DNA from: an uncultured Bacteroidales bacterium
Lineage (GTDB): Bacteria; Bacteroidota; Bacteroidia; Bacteroidales; G3-4614
Length of the DNA: 64,000 bases
Reading direction: 5' to 3'
Assembly: GCA_949297125.1 (NCBI GenBank)
Contig: CASFRS010000003.1
Location: 1 to 64,000, forward strand
The notes under the pieces are model-generated. The model ran no database searches, was not told the DNA's origin, and was given only the letters and a program-made list of their open reading frames with translations. A program made the translations under genes and the position numbers. Below, piece after piece: positions 18,729 to 27,847 of this stretch. Within the stretch, counting starts at the first letter, position 1, and the number at the start of each line of letters is the position of its first letter.

Positions 18729-19409
18729 ATGGAGAGTATTGCATCGAGAGTCAAGGAACTGATTAAAGAACTGGGTATCAGCCAAAACGAGTTTGCCGAC
18801 AGGATTCGGACCGACAGGTCGAACCTGTCGAAGCAGCTGAACGGCAGGCTGCCAGTGGGGGATGTCCTTGTCAATAAGATAGTAGTGGGGCTCGGCATAT
18901 CAAAAAAATGGCTCACAGAGGGGGAGGGCGAAAAATACATTCTGAAACCGGCCCCCTCCCCGTCGGGAAGCATTACCATACACCCCGAAATGCTAAAGGA
19001 CGGCGATGCCTGCGGCACCAAGGTATACGATATAGACGTTACGGCCGGACCTTCAGGACGAGCCCTGGAATTCTCCTCGGAACATATAGTGGGGAGCCTG
19101 GATCTGCCGTCAATCAGCCGCAGCAGCCATATTGTGAAGGTGAGCGGCGACAGCATGAGCCCGGTCATAAACAACGGGGAGATGCTGGTTATTCGCGAGG
19201 TAAAGAACAACCTCATCTACTGGGGACGCATCTACGTGGTTGTCCTGGAAGACTACCGCATGGTAAAGTATATCCGCAAACACGTGAACCCCGAAACGGT
19301 AATACTGAGAAGCGCAAACCCGAATTACGACGACATAGAGATTCCGAAAACGGAAATAAAGTCGCTGTTCCTCGTGGAGAACATTATTCATATGGAAGGA
19401 AACCGGTAA
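18729..19409 (+). CDS. HTH and S24 peptidase-like transcriptional regulator
   Basis: A 226-residue protein of the CI/LexA-like class. An N-terminal helix-turn-helix (residues 5-60; SQNEFADRIRTDRSNLSKQL) is joined to a C-terminal S24 domain. The serine of GDSMSP (S142) and a lysine in DYRMVKYI (K180) form the usual Ser-Lys dyad. No clear Ala-Gly cleavage site is visible between the domains. No phage genes lie nearby, so this is probably a chromosomal stress-responsive regulator rather than a prophage repressor. It begins an apparent operon with trmB, six bases away, and mrp. Confidence 0.85.
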   Translation: MESIASRVKELIKELGISQNEFADRIRTDRSNLSKQLNGRLPVGDVLVNKIVVGLGISKKWLTEGEGEKYILKPAPSPSGSITIHPEMLKDGDACGTKVYDIDVTAGPSGRALEFSSEHIVGSLDLPSISRSSHIVKVSGDSMSPVINNGEMLVIREVKNNLIYWGRIYVVVLEDYRMVKYIRKHVNPETVILRSANPNYDDIEIPKTEIKSLFLVENIIHMEGNR

Positions 19410-19415
19410 CAAGAA

Positions 19416-20198
19416 ATGGGAAAGAACAAACTTCAGAAATTCGCCGACATAACGGAATTCGGGAATGTTTTCCAATACCCTTTTTCGGTTCTTAAAGAGA
19501 AAGGATTCGACATGAAGGGTAAATGGGGCGAACGCTTTTTCGGCAACGGCAACCCGATTGTTCTGGAACTCGGGTGCGGCAAGGGGGAATATACCGTTGG
19601 CATGGCCCGGAACGACAAGGAGAAGAACTTCATCGGCGTCGACATAAAGGGGGCGCGCATATGGAGCGGGGCCAAAGAGGCCATTGAAACGGGGCTGGCC
19701 AACGCGGCCTTCCTTCGCACGTCGATAGAACTGCTACCGTATTTTTTTGAAGAGGGCGAAGTGGCGGAAATCTGGATCACCTTCCCCGACCCGCAAATGA
19801 AGAAGACAAGGAAACGCCTTACCTCCACCGTCTTTCTGGAACGGTACGCCCGACTGCTGAAACCGGGCGGCCTTGTCCACCTCAAAACCGACAGCCCGTT
19901 CCTTTTCAAATATACTTCGGAGACGGTAAAATGCAACGGCCTGAAAGTGCTCGCCGAAACGGAAGACCTGTACAACTCGGAGTTCACGGGCGCCATAACC
20001 GACATAAGGACCTTTTACGAACAGCAATGGCTCGACCGGGGTTTCAAGATAAAATACATCTGCTTTGTATGCGAACCTCGCACCGTCTATACCGAACCGG
20101 ACATAGAGATTGAATTCGACGATTACAGAAGTTTCAACCGCAGCCGTCGCGGCGGCGGTCAGATAAAAAACAACGACAGCAATGACAATTTATCCTAA
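19416..20198 (+). CDS. trmB: tRNA (guanine-N7)-methyltransferase
   Basis: A 260-residue SAM-dependent enzyme that makes m7G46 in tRNA. It shows the SAM-binding [15 protein letters not shown] near residue 50, a [12 protein letters not shown] strand, the family signature [17 protein letters not shown] around residue 110 and [12 protein letters not shown] toward the C-terminus. A lysine/serine/asparagine-rich C-terminal tail overlaps the start of mrp by 17 bases, so the two are probably translationally coupled. Confidence 0.95.
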   Translation: MGKNKLQKFADITEFGNVFQYPFSVLKEKGFDMKGKWGERFFGNGNPIVLELGCGKGEYTVGMARNDKEKNFIGVDIKGARIWSGAKEAIETGLANAAFLRTSIELLPYFFEEGEVAEIWITFPDPQMKKTRKRLTSTVFLERYARLLKPGGLVHLKTDSPFLFKYTSETVKCNGLKVLAETEDLYNSEFTGAITDIRTFYEQQWLDRGFKIKYICFVCEPRTVYTEPDIEIEFDDYRSFNRSRRGGGQIKNNDSNDNLS

Positions 20199-21264
20199 AT
20201 TGATTCTGGATGCACTTGCCACGGTGCGCTACCCCGGGAACGGGAAAGACCTGGTTTCGGCCGGGATGGTTGAGGACAACATAAGAATAGAGGGGAACAA
20301 GGTTTCGTTCTCGCTTATATTCGACCGCTCGAACGACCCCTTTATCCGCTCCATGATAAGGGCTGCGGAAACGGCAGTCCGTACATACGTGGGGGAAGAG
20401 GTGGAGATTGCCGGGAACATAACGCCCAAGTTCCGCCGTTCGGTAGAGCGCAGCGACGGGCCGGTACTGCCGGGCATAAAGAACATAATTGCCGTGGCAT
20501 CGGGAAAAGGGGGCGTAGGAAAATCGACGGTATCGTCGAACATAGCGGTTGCCCTGGCCCGCGCCGGATATAAAACGGGGTTGCTGGATGCGGACATATT
20601 CGGCCCGTCGATTCCCAAGATGTTCGATGTGGAGGAAGCCCGCCCAGTAGCCGTAAGCATAGACGGGAAGGATTATATTGAACCGATTGAAAAGTACGGG
20701 GTGAAAATCCTGTCGATAGGCTTTTTCGTAGACAAGGGCAGCGCAACGGTATGGCGCGGCGGCATGGCCAGCAACGCTATCAAACAGCTTATTACAGAAG
20801 CCGCATGGGGCGACCTGGACTTCCTTGTCCTTGACCTCCCTCCCGGCACGAGCGACATACACCTTACCATTGTACAGACAATAAAACTGACCGGGGCGGT
20901 AATCGTTACCACCCCGCAGGAGGTGGCTCTGGCCGACGCGAGAAAAGGGATAGACATGTTCCTCAACCCGCACATAAACGTTCCGGTTCTGGGAATAATA
21001 GAAAACATGTCGTGGTTTACCCCGGCCGAACTCCCCGAGAACAGGTATTACCTGTTCGGCAAAGAGGGGGGCAAGAGACTGGCGGAATCGATGAATGTAC
21101 CGCTACTCGGGGAAGTGCCTATTGTACAGGGCATCCGGGAAGGGGGCGATTCGGGCGAACCGATTGCGCTTGCCGATACTGCCACGGGGATAATTTTCAA
21201 CGATATAGCCGGGCGCATTGCAAAGGAGGCCGAAAAGGCTGCCGGCAACCGGGCGCAAGGTTAG
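20182..21264 (+). CDS. Mrp/ApbC/NBP35-type Fe-S carrier ATPase
   Basis: A 360-residue P-loop ATPase that delivers Fe-S clusters in the cytoplasm. An N-terminal MIP18/DUF59-like domain (about 1-95) precedes the deviant Walker [12 protein letters not shown] near residue 109, then [13 protein letters not shown] and [13 protein letters not shown]. The CxxC seen in many Mrp proteins after the NMSW motif is absent; the segment reads [16 protein letters not shown]. This may be usual for the Bacteroidota branch. The gene overlaps trmB and ends in a shared terminator with cobB. Confidence 0.92.
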   Translation: MTIYPKLILDALATVRYPGNGKDLVSAGMVEDNIRIEGNKVSFSLIFDRSNDPFIRSMIRAAETAVRTYVGEEVEIAGNITPKFRRSVERSDGPVLPGIKNIIAVASGKGGVGKSTVSSNIAVALARAGYKTGLLDADIFGPSIPKMFDVEEARPVAVSIDGKDYIEPIEKYGVKILSIGFFVDKGSATVWRGGMASNAIKQLITEAAWGDLDFLVLDLPPGTSDIHLTIVQTIKLTGAVIVTTPQEVALADARKGIDMFLNPHINVPVLGIIENMSWFTPAELPENRYYLFGKEGGKRLAESMNVPLLGEVPIVQGIREGGDSGEPIALADTATGIIFNDIAGRIAKEAEKAAGNRAQG

Positions 21265-21310
21265 GCTGCACCGTCTCTGCCGCCTGCGGTTTCATGCCGG
21301 ATATTGGAAA

Positions 21311-21354
21311 CGCCGTATTCCAGGTCCTTGCTCAAGGACGGGAATACGGCGTTT
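21311..21354. terminator. Bidirectional terminator between mrp and cobB
   Basis: An 11-base stem (CGCCGTATTCC with GGAATACGGCG) has an inner GTCCTTG/CAAGGAC stem and is followed by TTT. It lies between convergent genes. Confidence 0.75.
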
Positions 21355-21480
21355 CTGTATGACAGGGGATGCTCTGCATGCAAATGGACACACCCCTCCC
21401 GGACGATTCGCTTTTTCCGGATGCCGGCATTGCCAGCTCCTGCAACATGGAGAACGCCGCCCCGCATCTTTCAATGCCTC

Positions 21481-22185
21481 CTACCGAGCCGTTCCGTTAC
21501 CGGCGAGCAGGCCCATAAGTTCCTTTACCCCTTCGCACGCACCTTTGCGTATGTAGCGGGTTACTTTCCGGTAGGGGTCGTTCACCTCGTTCGGGTCTAT
21601 CAGATAGACCGGTACGCCGGGTTTTACGTATGCCAGCAACCCGGCGGCCGGGTAGACGTTGAGCGATGTGCCTATTACGACGAATATATCGGCCCCGGAA
21701 GCCCATTCGGCCGCCTTGTCCATCATCGGGACGGCCTCACCGAACCATACTATGTCCGGGCGCAGCTGCGCTCCGTCGGGAGCGGTATCGCCGACGTGTA
21801 TATCGCAGTTGTCGGGCGAAAGTTCCACCTTTACGTTCTCGTCCTTTACGGAACGCGCCAGCATAAGCTCGCCGTGCAGGTGGATTATGTTGCTGCTGCC
21901 CGCCCGCTCGTGCAGGTTATCGACATTTTGCGTTATTATGCGCACATCGTAGCTGCGCTCCAGATCTTTCAGACCTTTATGCCCGGCATTCGGAGCGGTT
22001 TTAAGCAACTCGCGCCGACGCTGGTTATAGAAATCCAGTACCAGTTCGGGATTCCTGTACCACCCTTCGGGGGTAGCCACGTCTTCTATGCGGTACTTGT
22101 CCCACATCCCGTTGCTGCCGCGGAATACGGCAAGCCCGCTTTCCGCGCTCATACCCGCTCCCGTCAATACTACCAATTTTTTCAT
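21481..22185 (-). CDS. cobB: Sir2-family NAD-dependent deacylase (class III)
   Basis: A 234-residue sirtuin that removes acyl groups from protein lysines using NAD. The NAD-binding GAGMSAESGL is at residues 9-18, TQNVDNLH at about 85-92 and the catalytic histidine in IHLHGEL (H104). The Y53-x-x-R56 pair marks SIRT5/CobB-like desuccinylases. The four zinc-binding cysteines are missing: only one cysteine (in DNCDIH) occurs in that region, so the module must fold without zinc. It is a single gene convergent with mrp. Confidence 0.92.
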   Translation of the reverse strand: MKKLVVLTGAGMSAESGLAVFRGSNGMWDKYRIEDVATPEGWYRNPELVLDFYNQRRRELLKTAPNAGHKGLKDLERSYDVRIITQNVDNLHERAGSSNIIHLHGELMLARSVKDENVKVELSPDNCDIHVGDTAPDGAQLRPDIVWFGEAVPMMDKAAEWASGADIFVVIGTSLNVYPAAGLLAYVKPGVPVYLIDPNEVNDPYRKVTRYIRKGACEGVKELMGLLAGNGTAR

Positions 22186-22444
22186 AACACACGTATTTGT
22201 TCCGTTACGCCTACGCCCGCTTCGGGCCGATATTTACGGCTATAGCCGTTTACTCTGCCAATCAAAGGGTTTCGGCCTTGCCGACTGTTACAAATTTATA
22301 TATTTTTTTGTCGGCCCATTGTAATGTTTCTGCAAAAAATCTCTATCTTCGCCGAAGTTTCAAAAACAGATCGGCTTTCCGCGTTGTTTCAACACATTGA
22401 GAAGGGCCGGTTTTAATACATACTATTAAATAAACGTTTTTCAA

Positions 22445-23029
22445 ATGGACAAACTGAGTTACGCTATCGGGATGAATATCGCAAACAGCCTTAAAAGTTC
22501 CGGAATTTCAAATTTGGACATAGACGATTTCACAACCGCCATAAAGGATATATACGGGGGAGGGAAAACCGCAATCTCGGCCGATGAAGCCAAGAAAACC
22601 ATAAACGACTACTTCGAGAGACTTGAAAAGGAACTTCCCGAGAAGAACCTCAAGGAGGGGAAGGCCTTCCTTGAAGAGAACAAAAAACGCGAAGGGGTCC
22701 AGACTCTCCCCAGCGGCCTGCAATACGAAATTCTCCGCAAGGGGAACGGAAAGAAACCGTCGGCTTCCGACCGCGTAGAGTGCCACTACCACGGAACGCT
22801 GATAGACGGGACGGTGTTCGACAGCTCCGTTCAGCGCGGGACACCTGCCGTATTCGGCGTAAACCAGGTTATAAAAGGCTGGGTAGAGGCCCTGCAGCTT
22901 ATGGAAGAAGGGGCAAAATGGAGACTTTTCATCCCCTCGGAACTTGCCTACGGCGAGAATGCCCCGGGCGGGGCGATAGGCCCTAACGCCACCCTTATTT
23001 TCGATGTGGAATTACTAAAAGTATTATAA
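22445..23029 (+). CDS. FKBP-type peptidyl-prolyl isomerase, cytoplasmic
   Basis: A 194-residue Mip/FkpA-like isomerase without a signal peptide. The N-terminal helical dimerisation region (about 1-80, LSYAIGMNIANSL) precedes an FKBP domain with VECHYHGTLIDGTVFDSS near residue 120, the VIKGWVEAL strand and IPSELAYGENAPGGAIGPNATLIFDVELL at the end. It is the first of three FKBP genes in a row (gaps 15 and 6 bases). A possible -7 box, TATCTTCG, is at 22344-22351. Confidence 0.93.
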   Translation: MDKLSYAIGMNIANSLKSSGISNLDIDDFTTAIKDIYGGGKTAISADEAKKTINDYFERLEKELPEKNLKEGKAFLEENKKREGVQTLPSGLQYEILRKGNGKKPSASDRVECHYHGTLIDGTVFDSSVQRGTPAVFGVNQVIKGWVEALQLMEEGAKWRLFIPSELAYGENAPGGAIGPNATLIFDVELLKVL

Positions 23030-23044
23030 TAAATTTACCTTACC

Positions 23045-23905
23045 ATGAAAAGAAGATTTTTTTTCAGTGCCGCACTGGCCGTTTCAATAATAAGCGCCGG
23101 CCTTTCATCTTGCAGCAAGTACGGCAATTGCGAACTTAAGACAACCGAAGACAGTTTGAGCTATGCCGAAGGGCTTATTTATGCCAACATGTATATTACG
23201 CAGCTCAAAAACGACCCCAATATTGAAATAAAGGCTTTCCTGAAAGGGTTCAACGCTGCACTCAACGCCGACAGCTCGGAATACTCCTACCGCGCAGGCG
23301 CATCGGTGGGTATGGCTACCCAGATGAGACTGAAATATGAAAGCAACGTCCTGGGGGCGGATATGGACTATGACGTTTTCATGAGCGCATTTTCCGCCGC
23401 AGTAAACGAGGACAGCACTACAATCTCGGCAGATGAGGCGAACAACGTATATGCTGCTATCAGGGACAGGCTGTTTGCAAAGAAGATGGCCGAAGAAGAA
23501 GCCCGACTTGCAGAAGAACCGATAGCTAAAGAGAATCTGGCAAAAGGAGAGGCTTTCCTTGCAGAGAAAGAAAAAGAAGCCGGCGTGAAAAAGACCGAGA
23601 GCGGGCTGCTTTACAAAGTTGTGAAAGAGGGTAAAGGAAAGAAGGCTACGGATAACGCAAATATAAAAATAAACTACCGCGGCACGCTTATCGACGGTTC
23701 GGAATTCGACAAGGGAAACAATATCAATGCGCGCGTAGGACAGTTCATCCCCGGATTCAATGAAGGGCTCAAGCTTATGTCGCCGGGTGCAAAATACCAG
23801 TTTATAATTCCGGCCGACCTTGCATACGGCGTTCGCGGGGCAGGTGAAAAGATTCAGCCCAACTCCGTAATTATATTCGATGTAGAACTTCTGGAAGTAA
23901 AATAA
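23045..23905 (+). CDS. FKBP-type peptidyl-prolyl isomerase, lipoprotein
   Basis: A 286-residue FKBP protein with a lipoprotein signal: hydrophobic residues 7-20 and a lipobox ending at C23 (GLSSC). A helical N-terminal half (about 30-190, with a charged coiled coil near 155-190) leads to the FKBP domain (INYRGTLIDGSEFDKG, FIPGFNEGLKLM, IPADLAYGVRGAGEKI). It would act on proteins in the periplasm or at a membrane surface. It is the second gene of the three-gene FKBP operon and shares an EDSLSYAEGL-like N-terminal motif with the third. Confidence 0.92.
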   Translation: MKRRFFFSAALAVSIISAGLSSCSKYGNCELKTTEDSLSYAEGLIYANMYITQLKNDPNIEIKAFLKGFNAALNADSSEYSYRAGASVGMATQMRLKYESNVLGADMDYDVFMSAFSAAVNEDSTTISADEANNVYAAIRDRLFAKKMAEEEARLAEEPIAKENLAKGEAFLAEKEKEAGVKKTESGLLYKVVKEGKGKKATDNANIKINYRGTLIDGSEFDKGNNINARVGQFIPGFNEGLKLMSPGAKYQFIIPADLAYGVRGAGEKIQPNSVIIFDVELLEVK

Positions 23906-23911
23906 ACGTAT

Positions 23912-24682
23912 ATGAGAAATTATATTGCAATTCTGCTTTGTCTGGTTCTGGCTCTGCCGGCCCAGGCGAAAAAAGCGGGGAAAAACAAGAAAGAGGCAAA
24001 AACCGAATGCAGCAAATCGCCTGTCGCCATTGCCACGGCCGAGGACAGCCTGGCATATGCATACGGCATGGCCATGGGGAAACAGACGCAGGATATCATT
24101 GCCCAGCTGAAGAAAGACCTGGACTACGACATTCCTCTGGATATTGCATTGAAGGCCATGAATGCCCAGTTGGCCGGCGATACAGCTTCGCTGCTCCTCA
24201 CCGAGGAACAGGTGGCCAATATCTACCAGCAGACCGGGAGGGCGATAAACGCCAAACTCGCCGAGAAGAGGGCCCAGGAGGTAGAGAAGAACAAGGAAGA
24301 GGGAAAAGACTACTTCGAGAAACTTGCCGACGAACCCGGCATACAGAAGACCGAAAGCGGTTTGATGTATAAGATAGAGGTTATGGGTACGGGCGAGAAA
24401 CCGGCCGCCGACTCGCACGTGAAGGTAAACTACATAGGCAAACTGCTGGACGGTACCGAGTTTGACAATTCCTACAAACGCGGCAAACCGCAGGAAATGA
24501 TGCTGAACAGGGTTATCAAAGGATGGCAGGAAGGGCTTATGCTGATGCCCGTAGGCTCGAAATTCACTCTCTACATCCCGTCCGACATTGCATACGGGGA
24601 CAACGGTCTCGGACCTATCCCGGGCGGAAGTTCGCTTGTATTTGATGTTGAACTGATAGAGATAGTAAAAGAGGCCGAATAA
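23912..24682 (+). CDS. FKBP-type peptidyl-prolyl isomerase, periplasmic
   Basis: A 256-residue FKBP protein with a cleavable signal peptide (about 1-19, ending PAQA). A lysine-rich stretch and a helical dimerisation region (DSLAYAYGMAMGKQ about 45) precede the FKBP domain (VNYIGKLLDGTEFDNS, RVIKGWQEGL, IPSDIAYGDNGLGPIPGGSSLVFD, shown here in pieces). With the cytoplasmic and lipoprotein copies it forms a set sent to different compartments. A strong terminator follows. Confidence 0.93.
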   Translation: MRNYIAILLCLVLALPAQAKKAGKNKKEAKTECSKSPVAIATAEDSLAYAYGMAMGKQTQDIIAQLKKDLDYDIPLDIALKAMNAQLAGDTASLLLTEEQVANIYQQTGRAINAKLAEKRAQEVEKNKEEGKDYFEKLADEPGIQKTESGLMYKIEVMGTGEKPAADSHVKVNYIGKLLDGTEFDNSYKRGKPQEMMLNRVIKGWQEGLMLMPVGSKFTLYIPSDIAYGDNGLGPIPGGSSLVFDVELIEIVKEAE

Positions 24683-24699
24683 TAAATGGTTCGATAAAA

Positions 24700-24734
24700 C
24701 GAAAAAAGTGTAGCTTTTTGCTACACTTTTTTCG
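24700..24734. terminator. Terminator of the FKBP operon
   Basis: A perfect stem (CGAAAAAAGTGTAGC with its complement, five-base loop) begins 18 bases after the last FKBP stop; the A- and T-rich arms could serve both strands. Confidence 0.9.
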
Positions 24735-24982
24735 TTTATTGCGGGCAGGATTGAAATATTTGTGTATTTTTGCTACCAAAATAGCGATACGGGCTATGCA
24801 AGGACATAACCGGGCCGTTTCTGTTTGCATCCGCCGCCTCACGTTTGCATCGTTTTGCCGTAAAACCCGATAGATAACGGACGGCTGCTGACCGATACAT
24901 GCGCAGAGGGCGTCCGGCTGCGGGGAGTTCCGGTTTTTTTCTGCCGCTCGGCATCCGCCCGTTCTGCCATACAGTTTTAGAA
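24735..24982 (+). promoter_or_regulatory. Region upstream of the Lrp-type regulator
   Basis: A TATTTTTG box at 24765-24772 resembles a -7 element, but its best -33 partner is 23 bases away. No gene is supported in the stretch. Confidence 0.3.
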
Positions 24983-25465
24983 ATGGAAAAGATAGATAAT
25001 TTAGACCGCAGGATATTGACGATAATAATGCGGAACGCCCGTATCCCGTCGAAAGACGTGGCCGCAGAGTGCGGAGTATCGAGAGCCGCCGTACACCAGA
25101 GGATACAACGCCTTATCGACATGAACGTAATTATCGGGTCGGGGTATCACGTAAGCCCGAAGATACTCGGCTACCATACCTGCACTTTCATAGGACTGAA
25201 ACTGGAAAGGGGCTCCATGTACAAACTCGTTGTCCCGGAACTCGAGAAGATACCGGAAGTGGTAGAGTGCCATTTTACCACAGGGCCCTACACCATGATG
25301 TGCAAGGTCTATGCCCGCGACAACGAACACCTTATGGAACTTGTCAATGCCAGGATTCAGGAGATTCCGGGCGTTTCGGAAACCGAAACGCTGATATCGC
25401 TCGAAGAGAGTTTTGCCCGGGAAATTCCTATCCAGCAACAGGAAAAGGAAGAGGAGCAGGCCTGA
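24983..25465 (+). CDS. Lrp/AsnC-family transcriptional regulator
   Basis: A 160-residue regulator. The N-terminal winged helix (residues 1-60) shows IDNLDRRILTIIMRNARIPSKDV-type sequence with GVSRAAVHQRIQRL as recognition helix. The C-terminal ligand-binding RAM domain (about 65-150) includes CTFIGLKLE, ECHFTTGPYTMMCKVYARD and ETLISLEESF. The ATG at 24983 is chosen since the family begins there; the upstream in-frame extension is Pro/Gly-rich and lacks homology. Lrp proteins often sense amino acids, but no target gene is evident. Confidence 0.92.
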   Translation: MEKIDNLDRRILTIIMRNARIPSKDVAAECGVSRAAVHQRIQRLIDMNVIIGSGYHVSPKILGYHTCTFIGLKLERGSMYKLVVPELEKIPEVVECHFTTGPYTMMCKVYARDNEHLMELVNARIQEIPGVSETETLISLEESFAREIPIQQQEKEEEQA

Positions 25466-25529
25466 CAGGAACTGCGCCGCACTCCGACTCGGCCGGGGGA
25501 AAGCCGGCTTCTTGCGGCATATCGATATA

Positions 25530-25577
25530 AAGAGTCGGAACGGGAAAAGCAAACCCTTTTCCCGTTCCGACTCTTCT
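25530..25577. terminator. Bidirectional terminator between the Lrp gene and ribF
   Basis: An 18-19 base stem (AGAGTCGGAACGGGAAAAG with its complement) with a five-base loop, followed by CTTTT. Confidence 0.85.
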
Positions 25578-25625
25578 TTTGCATTACTTGCCTGGCGACA
25601 ACCCGCCCAGGCGTATTCCCGACCG

Positions 25626-26546
25626 TCAACGCAACACGGCGAGGGCTTTTTCCCTGTCCTCCTCAAGCTGTTTTTTCAACATCTCCATATCGGCCATTTT
25701 GCGTTCCGGGCGCAGGTATCCGGCAAACGATACGGTAAGGGTCGTACCGTAGAGATTCCCGTCGTAGTCGAATATGTGCACTTCAACAAAGCGTTCGTTG
25801 CTATTGTGCACGGTAGGGCGGCGGCCAATATTAAGCATCCCTTTCTTCTCTGTCCCGTCGGGCAGGGTAACATATACGGCGTATACGCCGTTTCCCGGTA
25901 TCAGCTTGTGCATGTCCTCCACTTCGATATTTGCCGTACGGAAACCCAGCTTCCGCCCTATGCCGTAACCCGAAACCACCTTGCCGCTCAGGAAGTAGCG
26001 GTAGGCAAGCATCTGGGCGGCATGCTCCACATCGCATTCCTGCAGAAACCGGCGAACGGCCGACGAACTTACCGGGACACTTCCCGCATATACGGGCGAG
26101 GAGCTGTACACCTCCACGCCGACCTCCGCCCCATGCCGGAGATAGTCGGCAAACCCTTCGCTGCGGTTATGCCCGAAACGGTGGTCATACCCTATGAACA
26201 ATCCCTTGAGGGAATAGTGGTCGCGCAGATACAGCATGAAGCCGAGGCTTGTCATCTCGGACATCCTGGCATCGAAATCGAGCACTATGGCGTAGTCTAT
26301 GCCGGTTTCGGACAACAGCTGCATGCGTTCCTCGAACGTGTTTATCAGAACCGGGCGGTAATCGCTGTGCAGCACCTGCCGCGGATGGTTGCGGAATGTT
26401 ACTACGGCCGATGCGCATTTCTTTTCGGCCGCCTTGTCCCTGATTTCCGAAATCAATGCACGGTGCCCGGAATGGACGCCGTCGAAAAAACCTATGCCTG
26501 CCACTATGCCGGGCAGTCCTGAATGCGGTGCGAAGAGTGTTTTCAT
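25626..26546 (-). CDS. ribF: Bifunctional riboflavin kinase / FAD synthetase
   Basis: A 306-residue enzyme that makes FMN and FAD from riboflavin. The N-terminal nucleotidyltransferase domain has GIGFFDGVHSGHRALI (residues 17-32) and a FIGYDHRFGHNRSEG motif near 125. The C-terminal kinase domain (about 180-300) shows GYGIGRKLGFRTANIEV and GMLNIGRRPTV. The start codon overlaps the stop of the HAD-like gene (ATGA), so the two are coupled. Confidence 0.96.
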   Translation of the reverse strand: MKTLFAPHSGLPGIVAGIGFFDGVHSGHRALISEIRDKAAEKKCASAVVTFRNHPRQVLHSDYRPVLINTFEERMQLLSETGIDYAIVLDFDARMSEMTSLGFMLYLRDHYSLKGLFIGYDHRFGHNRSEGFADYLRHGAEVGVEVYSSSPVYAGSVPVSSSAVRRFLQECDVEHAAQMLAYRYFLSGKVVSGYGIGRKLGFRTANIEVEDMHKLIPGNGVYAVYVTLPDGTEKKGMLNIGRRPTVHNSNERFVEVHIFDYDGNLYGTTLTVSFAGYLRPERKMADMEMLKKQLEEDREKALAVLR

Positions 26547-27166
26547 TTTACTGACAGTTTTGCCGAGAAATCGGTATACGGTTCTACAAGCAGGGTATTG
26601 AACCCCAACTGCGATGCGGCGGCTATATTGGCGGCGGAATCGTCGACGAAGAGCGTTTCGCCCGGAGGAACGCCCAACGCGGACGATACGGCCCTGAATA
26701 TGTCGGGCGACGGCTTGGTCATTTTCATACGGTACGATACGTATATGTCGTCGAAATACTCTTCCATGGGCCGGCCGCCCGCCTCGATGAACATTTCCGG
26801 AATGCGCCCCTCGAACATCACCGCATTGGTATTGCTGAGCATTGCTATGCGGTATTTAGCGCGCAGGGCCGAAAGCATCTGCAACTTTGCCTGAGGGATA
26901 GAAACCAGGAAGGCATTGAAGGCGTCGTCTATCTCCCTGTCGGAGAGAGGACGCCCCACTTTCTCCCTGACAGCGTCGCGCCACTGAGCTGGCGTTATCC
27001 TCCCTTCTTCAAGGGCAAGGAATTCGCCCGACTGCTTGTAATTTCCCAACATGTCGGATATGTCTCCATATCCCAGTTTCTCGAACTCCTCTATGCATCG
27101 CGACTTGTCGAGGTCGATTATAACCCCGCCCAAATCGAATATTATGGTACTGTACTCGCGTGTCAT
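26543..27166 (-). CDS. HAD-superfamily hydrolase
   Basis: A 207-residue haloacid dehalogenase-like phosphatase. Motif I is IIFDLGGVIIDLD (residues 8-20) with the nucleophile Asp. Motif II is AMLSNTN, and motifs III/IV are MTKPSPDIF and LFVDDSAANI. A helical cap lies between I and II. The size and the FDLGGVI start resemble the YihX/GPP-like group, which dephosphorylates sugar phosphates or FMN; overlap with ribF makes FMN a possible substrate, as inference. The ATG at 27166 is used because the preceding 50 in-frame residues are Cys-rich and without family match. Confidence 0.88.
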   Translation of the reverse strand: MTREYSTIIFDLGGVIIDLDKSRCIEEFEKLGYGDISDMLGNYKQSGEFLALEEGRITPAQWRDAVREKVGRPLSDREIDDAFNAFLVSIPQAKLQMLSALRAKYRIAMLSNTNAVMFEGRIPEMFIEAGGRPMEEYFDDIYVSYRMKMTKPSPDIFRAVSSALGVPPGETLFVDDSAANIAAASQLGFNTLLVEPYTDFSAKLSVK

Positions 27167-27404
27167 GCTTTTTTGTCGAAAAAAACGTTTCCGGCACATA
27201 TCTGTACTGCTCCCGCACATATGCGCCTCGCCCACAAAGATAACCGTTTTATGCCTAATCAGGCAACATCCGCAGCAAATTGCCGGAACGGAAAGCCTTA
27301 TTTGATAAAAAAACAAAAAATCTTCAATTTACAGGCGATATATTTTGCCGTTTCAAAAAATAGCAGTAATATTGCACCGCTTTTCGGAACGAACTCCAAA
27401 AAGA

Positions 27405-27478
27405 GGTCCCATAGCTCAGTTGGTTAGAGCATCTGACTCATAATCAGGGGGTCCTAGGTTCAAGCCCTAGTGGGACCA
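27405..27478 (+). tRNA. tRNA with CAU anticodon (elongator Met or Ile2)
   Basis: A complete 74-base cloverleaf. The acceptor stem GGTCCCA pairs with TGGGACC, the D arm contains AGCTCAGTTGGTTAGAGC, the anticodon loop is CTCATAA and the T loop TTCAAGC. CCA is not encoded. A CAU anticodon could be elongator methionine or the lysidine-modified isoleucine tRNA. The acceptor and T stem do not let me decide. Confidence 0.93.
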
Positions 27479-27481
27479 CGA

Positions 27482-27520
27482 AGCCTAAAATGTTTGAATA
27501 TAGCATTTTAGGCTTTTTTA
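27482..27520 (+). terminator. Terminator of the CAU tRNA
   Basis: The stem AGCCTAAAATG/CATTTTAGGCT has an 11-base loop and is followed by six T's, directly after the tRNA. Confidence 0.85.
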
Positions 27521-27531
27521 TTGCCCTGCGG

Positions 27532-27791
27532 GGACGGATACGGGACAAATGTATTTCCACCACGGCTGTCGACGGACAAACGATAACGCTTTCAGGGGGA
27601 GAGAATTGCACAAGGAAGGGAAAAACAAAAAAGGGTTGGCGACAGGATTGGGCGTTGGCCTCGGCTGCACTTTCGTTTTACCGGTTATAGGGCTGGCTCT
27701 TCTCGCCATTAAGGGTGCCGATGCAAAAATAGAAAGCAACACGTTGCTGCCTGCTGTTTTTGTCGCATCGGACTACGAAACAGGCGAATAA
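27532..27791 (+). pseudogene. Truncated, frameshifted remnant of a small membrane-associated protein gene
   Basis: Two reading frames join into one plausible protein. In the first, residues IRDKCISTTAVDGQTITLSGGE look coding up to about 27605. After a run of five G's the sense continues in another frame with KEGKNKKGLATGLGVGLG, a hydrophobic stretch (TFVLPVIGLALLAI) and LLPAVFVASDYETGE before a stop at 27791. The 5' end is missing and a terminator follows immediately. An alternative is a short intact gene starting at 27549 (80 residues). The function is not recognisable. Confidence 0.45.
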
Positions 27792-27808
27792 TCTTCAATA
27801 CAAAAAAA

Positions 27809-27847
27809 CAGAAGCGGCTATTGCATATTTGCCGCTTCTGCTTTTTG
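27809..27847 (+). terminator. Terminator after the gene remnant
   Basis: The ten-base stem CAGAAGCGGC/GCCGCTTCTG with a 12-base loop is followed by CTTTTTG. It ends at the base before the 3' end of the tRNA-Arg on the other strand. Confidence 0.8.

Noticed and set aside
18729..19409. Possible prophage repressor
   Set aside because: Although S24-like, no phage structural, integrase or excision genes flank it; neighbours are trmB and mrp.
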